Positions 7,701-11,243 of a DNA stretch of 11,243 nucleotides are shown here, piece by piece. Position 1 is the stretch's first letter, and each line of letters begins with the position of its first letter. Origin of the DNA: Burkholderiales bacterium (GTDB taxonomy: Bacteria > Pseudomonadota > Gammaproteobacteria > Burkholderiales > Burkholderiaceae_C); assembly GCA_025352345.1 (NCBI GenBank), contig JANXTP010000323.1, positions 1-11,243 of the forward strand, written 5' to 3'. The notes under the pieces were generated by a model. That model was not told where the DNA came from. It saw only the letters and a program-made list of their open reading frames with translations, and made no database searches. Position numbers and translations under genes: made by a program.

Positions 7701-7962
7701 AGAACGAGTAGCCGCGAACGACCTTGGCCCCGGGCACTGACAGCATCGTCGTCGTCAGCGGATACGTCACCTGGTTCTCGACGATGCGCGGCGCCTGGCC
7801 GGGGTACGGCGTGCGGATGATGACCTGCACGTCGGACAGGTCGGGCAGCGCGTCGAGCGGCGTGCGCTGCACCGCCCACACACCCCAGGCCGCAACGATG
7901 GCGGTGGCCAGCAGCACCAGGAAGCGGTTGGCAATCGACCAGCGGATCAACCTGGCGATCAT
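4795..7962 (-). CDS. cusA: CusA-type Cu(I)/Ag(I) efflux RND pump
   Basis: A 1055-residue inner-membrane pump of the heavy-metal RND (HME) family that exports monovalent copper and silver using the proton gradient. Helix 1 is at 12-31, followed by the PLDALPDLSDVQV segment typical of the family. The helix-4 signature AIGAMVDAAVVMIENAHKH, with the proton-relay residue D405, is of the CusA rather than the CzcA type. Methionines 573 (LLYMP), 623 (MEMFETT) and 672 (RIDML) match the numbering of the three substrate ligands of E. coli CusA, and M391, M403, M410, M486, M501 and M1010 fit the channel relay. RVRPKAMTVAVILAGL and the last helices complete the protein, so it is full length. The ATG at 7962 overlaps the cusB stop as ATGA and has GGGAG seven bases upstream; a longer upstream frame lacks homology to the family. 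It is the last gene of the operon. Confidence 0.96.
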   Translation of the reverse strand: MIARLIRWSIANRFLVLLATAIVAAWGVWAVQRTPLDALPDLSDVQVIIRTPYPGQAPRIVENQVTYPLTTTMLSVPGAKVVRGYSFFGDSFVYVLFDDGTDPYWARSRVLEYLNQVQSRLPAAAKPALGPDATGVGWIYQYALVDRSGKMDAGQLRALQDWFLKYELKTVPNVAEVASVGGMVRQYQVLLDPDKLAAYAIPHTKVIEAIRNANQEAGGSVLELGEAEYVVRASGLLASLDDFRKIPLASTNAGTSVRLGDVALIQIGPEMRRGIGELDGEGEATGGVIVMRSGKNALETIAAVKAKIASLQASLPAGVEIVSTYDRSGLIERAVDNLSHKLVEEFVVVALVCVLFLFHLRSAFVAIVTLPLGILASFIVMHYQGVNANVMSLGGIAIAIGAMVDAAVVMIENAHKHIEAWHRANPDQKLEGDTQWRVIGDAAVEVGPALFFSLLIITLSFIPVFTLEAQEGRLFSPMAFTKSYAMAAAAGLAVTLVPVLMGYLIRGRIPDEHRNPLNRALIAIYRPLLDAVLAWPKLTLFIAALALASTAWPIAKIGGEFMPPLDEGDLLYMPTALPSLSAGKASQLLQQTDRLIRTLPEVESVYGKAGRAETATDPAPMEMFETTIQFKPKSEWRAGMTSDKLVEELDRLVQVPGLSNIWVPPIRNRIDMLATGIKSPVGIKVAGTDLAEIDRIAGEIERAVKGVPGVSSALAERLSGGRYVDVTINRDAAARFGMNISDVQSVISTAVGGDNVGETVEGLQRFPINVRYPRETRDSVDKLRHLPIITERGARIVLGDVAELRITDGPPMLRSENARLAGFVYVDIRGRDLKSAVQDMQRAVAQSVKLAPGYSVSWSGQFEFLERATAKLKVVVPFTLGIIFVLLYLLFKRFDEALLILATLPFALVGGFWLLYALGYNLSVAGAIGFIALAGVAAEFGVIMLLYLKQAWEARLATAQAAGQGREAELLDAIRDGAVLRVRPKAMTVAVILAGLVPIMFGGGTGSEVMQRIAAPMVGGMVTAPLLSMFVVPAVYLLMRRHKTKFEALKIDGVS

Positions 7963-9356
7963 CGCTGCGCTCCCGAGGCTGAAGGCGACATCCCCATCAT
8001 CGGCGCCGACTCGCTGTTCAAGCGCGCCTCGACGCCTTTCAAGCTGGCCTCGGAATCGATCAGAAACTGCGACGACACCACCACCCGCTGGCCGGCTTGC
8101 AGGCCGCGCCTGACCTCGGTCTGCCCGCCGCTTTCCAGCCCGGTCTCGACGTCGACCGGCTTGAAGCGGCCATCGGCTTCGGCCAACATCACCACCGCGC
8201 GGCGGCCGGTTTGAATGACCGCTTCGGTCGGGATCAGCAAGGCTGTCGCGGCCCGCTCGTCCATCAACTGCATCGTGACGAACAGGCCGGGCACCAGCTG
8301 TCCGCCGGGGTTCGCCAACTGCACCCGCGCCTTCAAGGTGCGCGTCGTCGCATTCACCTCGGGCAGCAGCGCCTGCACCGTGCCGCGGAACACCGTGCCG
8401 GGCACGCCGGGGCTGCGTGCCTCGACCGGGGTGCCGGGCCGCACCAGCGCCGCCTGACTCTCGGGCAGTTCCGCCAGCGCCCACACGGTGGCCAGGCCGT
8501 TGACGCGCGCGAGCGTCATGCCCGGCGTTACCGACATGCCCTCACGCGCGGTCAGTTCGGCAACCACACCGCTGCTCGGCGCCGTCAGCGTGATGCGCGG
8601 CTGCACCGCGTTGCCACTGTCCACGCGGGCGATCTGCGCCTCGCTCATGCCCAGCAGACGCATGCGCTGGCGGGTGGCGTCAATCAGCGCGGTGTCAGCA
8701 GCGGCGATGCGCTTGACCGACAGGTATTCCTCCTGCGCCGCGACCCAATCCGGCACATAGAGCTCGGCGAACGGCTGGCCTTGTTTCACCGCGTCCAGTG
8801 TCGCGCGCACGTACAGCCTTTCGATGTAGCCCGCTGCGCGTGCCTGCACCACCGACTGGTCGCGTTCGTTCCACGCGATGCTGCCGACCGCCGAGACGCG
8901 CGGCTGCAGGCGGCCCTCAACGACCTCTGCCGTGCGCACGCCCAGGTTCTGCTGGATGCGCGGGCTGACGCTGACGGTGCCCTGGTCATCGGCATTGGCA
9001 CCGCTGCTTTTCTCGCCATACACAGGCACCAGCATCATGTCCATGAACGGCGACTTGGCCGGCGCGTCGAAGCGCTTGCCCGGCACCATCGGATCCTGGT
9101 AGTACAGGATGGGTTTGCCGTTGGCCGGATCGATCTGACCCGCCTTCAGGCCCTGCTCGATGTGACGCCGGGTGGCGGCTTCGCCGGTGGCGATGCTGCT
9201 GCCTGCGTCGTCATCAGCCATCGCCGCTGCTGTAGCAGGCGCTGAGGGCGCCGCGGTGGAAGCCTGATGCATGCCAAGTTGATAGACGGCATAGCCGCCG
9301 ACGGCGAGTGCGGCCAGCACCGCCACGGCGGTGAGCGATTTGACGGCGGTCTTCAT
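7959..9356 (-). CDS. cusB: CusB-type periplasmic adaptor of the copper/silver efflux system
   Basis: A 465-residue membrane-fusion protein that links the RND pump to the outer-membrane factor and hands metal to the pump. An N-terminal signal/anchor helix (about 6-28) precedes an Ala-rich linker. The metal segment YYQDPMVPGKRFD...KSPFMDMMLVPVY carries M90, M105 and M107, with the same 15- and 2-residue spacing as the three copper-binding methionines of E. coli CusB. The adaptor body follows: VVQARAAGYIERLYV at about 170-184, a helical hairpin with VPDWVAAQEEYL, the second half ITLTAPSSGVVAEL, then beta-barrel and membrane-proximal segments ending near FLIDSEASLKG. ATG 9356 overlaps the stop of the outer-membrane-factor gene as ATGA, and its own stop overlaps cusA the same way, so the three proteins are probably translated in a coupled manner. 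Identity is strong. Confidence 0.95.
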   Translation of the reverse strand: MKTAVKSLTAVAVLAALAVGGYAVYQLGMHQASTAAPSAPATAAAMADDDAGSSIATGEAATRRHIEQGLKAGQIDPANGKPILYYQDPMVPGKRFDAPAKSPFMDMMLVPVYGEKSSGANADDQGTVSVSPRIQQNLGVRTAEVVEGRLQPRVSAVGSIAWNERDQSVVQARAAGYIERLYVRATLDAVKQGQPFAELYVPDWVAAQEEYLSVKRIAAADTALIDATRQRMRLLGMSEAQIARVDSGNAVQPRITLTAPSSGVVAELTAREGMSVTPGMTLARVNGLATVWALAELPESQAALVRPGTPVEARSPGVPGTVFRGTVQALLPEVNATTRTLKARVQLANPGGQLVPGLFVTMQLMDERAATALLIPTEAVIQTGRRAVVMLAEADGRFKPVDVETGLESGGQTEVRRGLQAGQRVVVSSQFLIDSEASLKGVEARLNSESAPMMGMSPSASGAQR

Positions 9357-10678
9357 GGTGCGAATCTCACGGCATTGACAGGGGTTGTCGCCTCAGACTG
9401 CTCGTCGTTCGGCAACAGGAAATTCAGTTGCGCCCACAGCTGCGCGCGGTCCATCTCGATGCGCAGCCGCTCGATGCGCACATCGAGCTCACTGCGGCGG
9501 GCTTCGAACAGCAGGGTCAACGAGCCAGTGCCAGCGCGGTAGGCGCCAAGGACGGCAGCGCTGCGCTGCTCGGCCAGCGGCAGCAGCACCGTGTCGTAGC
9601 GGTGCGCACGCTCGTCGTCACTGCGCCACTGCTGCAATATCGTTCGCACCTCGGCCTCGTGTTCGCGCTGCAGGTCGGCGCGTTCGGCGCGGGCGCGCTC
9701 GACCTCGGCCATGCGCGCTGCCAGCTCGCGGTCCTGGCGGTTCGCCGGGTCCCACTGCAAGGGCACCGACAGGTTCAGAGACACCTGATTCGAATACGCC
9801 GAACCGCGCTGGCTGTAGCTCAGCTCAACAGTCCAGTCGGCCTGCTTGGCTGCACGCGCCAGCGCCACCTCGCTTTCGGCGATCGCTTGCTGCTGCACCG
9901 AAGTGGCGATGTTCGGATGGCGCGCCAGGTGCCCAGCCAAGTCGCCCTGCAGCCACGCGGGCAGCACGAAATCAGGGCGCGGGCCCAGCGGCTGCGCCGC
10001 GCTGTCGCCGATCCAGCGGGCGAGTCGCGTGGTGGCCACCGCCATCTGGCGATCGGCCTGCGCAATGCGGTCGCGCTGCTGTTCGACCTCGCCGCGCGCC
10101 AGGTACACATCAGCCTGCGTGCCCTTGCCGTTGCGGTACAGCGTTTGCGCCGCCTCGGCCTGCTGCTCGGCTTGTGTGAGCTGGGTTTGCAACAGCGCGC
10201 GCAGATCGTCTTGCAGTGATCGATCGAGCCAGGCCAGTGCGGTCTCGCGTTGCAGGTCGACCAGCGCCCTGCGCTGCGCAATCAGTGCGGCCTCGACCTC
10301 GTGCTGCGCGCGTTCGGTGCGGGCCTGGCGCTTGTCGGCGCGGGTCCATTCCTGCGACACGCCGATCGAGCGCTGGGTGTTCGAATCGCGCGTCAGGCTG
10401 AAACGGTCCGGCCGGGTGACCGGCAGGTCATTGACGCCGAAGCTCAGCACCGGATCGGGCCACTGCCCGGCCGCCGGCAGCCGCTCGCGCGCGGCCAGGG
10501 TCTGCGCCTGTGCCGCGACGACCCGTTGCGACTGCGTGGTGGCCGCCTGCAGCGCCTGCTCCAGCGACAAGGTCGAGGACAGGCCTTGCGCGCTGAGTGG
10601 CAGGCAGACACACGCCACGGCCGACCACAGGCCCATCGGCAGCAGGCCGCGAGGCCTGCGAGAAAAAAGAAAACGCAT
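9353..10678 (-). CDS. cusC: TolC-family outer-membrane factor of the cus system
   Basis: A 441-residue outer-membrane efflux protein that forms the exit duct for the CusBA pump. A signal peptide spans about residues 1-31 (arginine-rich start, then a hydrophobic run ending LPLSAQG). The two OEP repeats follow: the first from LSLEQALQAATTQSQRV with long alpha-helical stretches, the second around LARHPNIATSVQQQAIAESE and onwards, with the beta segment VELSYSQRG...NQVSLNLSVPLQW. Unlike E. coli CusC, no convincing lipobox is seen; AVAC near residue 23 is a poor match. ATG 10678 is preferred over an in-frame GTG 18 nt upstream because AGGAG (10684-10688) lies five bases before it. Sequence similarity looks closer to CzcC-like factors, so the symbol rests on its place beside cusB and cusA. 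Confidence 0.9.
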   Translation of the reverse strand: MRFLFSRRPRGLLPMGLWSAVACVCLPLSAQGLSSTLSLEQALQAATTQSQRVVAAQAQTLAARERLPAAGQWPDPVLSFGVNDLPVTRPDRFSLTRDSNTQRSIGVSQEWTRADKRQARTERAQHEVEAALIAQRRALVDLQRETALAWLDRSLQDDLRALLQTQLTQAEQQAEAAQTLYRNGKGTQADVYLARGEVEQQRDRIAQADRQMAVATTRLARWIGDSAAQPLGPRPDFVLPAWLQGDLAGHLARHPNIATSVQQQAIAESEVALARAAKQADWTVELSYSQRGSAYSNQVSLNLSVPLQWDPANRQDRELAARMAEVERARAERADLQREHEAEVRTILQQWRSDDERAHRYDTVLLPLAEQRSAAVLGAYRAGTGSLTLLFEARRSELDVRIERLRIEMDRAQLWAQLNFLLPNDEQSEATTPVNAVRFAP

Positions 10679-10749
10679 GACGACTCCTGAAGACACACAC
10701 CGTGCTCACGGGCACCACGCCCTTGAGCCCGAACGGGCGCTTCAGAAAG

Positions 10750-11148
10750 TCAAATTCGGTGGCAGCAGTGGAGGATGCTGTGCGGCGGTGGTGGTGCGCG
10801 ATCGCGGCGGCGCAGCCGCGTCAGCCATGTGAATCCGCCCGCCGACGTGACTGCGGTTGGGCTCAGCACGAACAGCAGCAACGCCACCATCGCGGTGGCG
10901 ACCGTCACGCCGTGGTCAGCAGCTTGCTGCGACGGATCGGGCTGGCAATGCTGATGGCACAGCGCGGGCTGATCCACATCGGGTGTGGCGGCCATGTCTG
11001 CCATGTCGGCGCACGGCATGATTGCGTGCGCGCCGGTTCCGGACTGCGTTGGCGGGCAGACATAAGCCGCCACCGCGACCTGTGCAAACAGGATCGTGGT
11101 GATCAGCCAGCCTGACAGCCAACGCAGCAGAGTTCGGTGCTTCAACAC
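10750..11148 (-). CDS. Small Cys/His/Met-rich membrane or exported protein heading the copper operon
   Basis: A 132-residue protein of a family I do not recognise with certainty; similar small proteins often precede copper or heavy-metal efflux operons. Residues about 8-28 form a hydrophobic signal or anchor, with a possible cut after AQVAVA. The middle is rich in soft-metal ligands: C31, H41, M44, C46, M49, M52, then C64-H65-Q-H67-C68. A second hydrophobic helix spans about 80-98 and the tail is basic, ending in ILHCCHRI. A copper- or silver-binding periplasmic role, or a regulatory role like CopL, is inferred from these residues and from its place 71 nt before the outer-membrane-factor gene. 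The start is uncertain: GTG at 11148 gives a proper signal peptide but has no Shine-Dalgarno, and the frame stays open to the window edge without another good start. Confidence 0.7.
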   Translation of the reverse strand: MLKHRTLLRWLSGWLITTILFAQVAVAAYVCPPTQSGTGAHAIMPCADMADMAATPDVDQPALCHQHCQPDPSQQAADHGVTVATAMVALLLFVLSPTAVTSAGGFTWLTRLRRRDRAPPPPHSILHCCHRI

Positions 11149-11178
11149 GAAGGTGAGGATAGCGCAGCGACGCAGGGT

Positions 11179-11196
11179 GAGCGTCTCCCGACGCTC
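11179..11196. other. Perfect 7-bp hairpin in the leader of the copper operon
   Basis: GAGCGTC (11179-11185) and GACGCTC (11190-11196) pair perfectly across a 4-nt loop. On the plus strand it is followed by GCTTTTCC, giving a weak terminator-like form, but no plus-strand gene is visible to end. On the minus strand the loop reads GGGA and the hairpin would lie about 30 nt before the GTG of the first operon gene, where it could affect translation or mark the end of an upstream gene. Function is unknown. Confidence 0.35.
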
Positions 11197-11243
11197 GCTT
11201 TTCCATGTCTTTATCAGGCCTTCGCGCTCGGCCGCTCGCCAAC

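Noticed and set aside
4780..7740. A 986-codon open frame on the plus strand
   Set aside because: Antisense to cusA with no recognisable domain and composition typical of a reverse-strand shadow; cusA itself matches a known family along its whole length.
7963..8484. N-terminal extension of the cusA frame upstream of ATG 7962
   Set aside because: The extension reads through the cusB coding region in another frame, has low-complexity composition, and the first helix of CusA begins right after ATG 7962, which has its own ribosome site.
8097..9245. A 382-codon open frame on the plus strand opposite cusB
   Set aside because: Shadow of cusB; no start signal or domain.
10727..10738. Palindrome GCCCGAACGGGC between the small membrane protein gene and the outer-membrane-factor gene
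   Set aside because: A folded RNA would have only four pairs and a four-base loop, with no T-run; common by chance in GC-rich DNA.
11214..11243. Possible tail of another minus-strand gene (nine residues then TGA TAA)
   Set aside because: Only 30 nt are visible, too few to support a coding call; kept as a note for whoever has the adjoining sequence.

Overview
The window is GC-rich DNA and every gene I can support lies on the minus strand. Gene families, strong GC bias at third codon positions, ATGA-type gene overlaps and a GC-rich palindromic repeat of a kind I associate with Burkholderiales all point to a betaproteobacterium, probably Burkholderiales (Comamonadaceae/Rubrivivax-Leptothrix-like). 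The placement is an inference; no marker gene is present.

Right part, read right to left in the direction of transcription (11148 to 4795): a copper/silver efflux operon. It starts with a small Cys/His/Met-rich membrane or periplasmic protein of unknown function (10750-11148). A TolC-family outer-membrane factor (cusC-like, 9353-10678), the periplasmic adaptor cusB (7959-9356) and the RND pump cusA (4795-7962) follow. The last three are joined by 4-nt ATGA overlaps. CusA keeps the three substrate methionines of the E. coli protein at identical numbers (M573, M623, M672), plus the other relay methionines and the proton-relay D405. CusB keeps the three-methionine metal site. A hairpin with a T-rich tail at 4703-4739 probably ends this operon. 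No CusF or CusRS gene is visible.

Middle (4179-4604): a small secreted CHRD-domain protein, apparently its own transcription unit. It is followed by a 280-nt gap holding two inverted repeats and a weak promoter candidate.

Left part (1-3898): a signalling pair. The first gene encodes a 1205-residue fusion of a 12-helix NCS1-type (purine/cytosine permease family) transporter, an eight-cysteine cluster, two extra membrane helices, a complete histidine kinase and a complete receiver domain. The second gene overlaps it by 11 nt and begins with another receiver domain; it is cut by the window edge. By analogy with CbrA of Pseudomonas, this looks like a transporter-coupled sensor feeding a response regulator. 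The ligand is unknown. A GC-rich REP-like palindromic repeat lies in frame inside the kinase gene, encoding the linker just before the cysteine cluster. This fusion is the most unusual part of the window.

No tRNA, rRNA, CRISPR array, transposase or plus-strand gene could be supported. Long open frames on the plus strand are antisense shadows.
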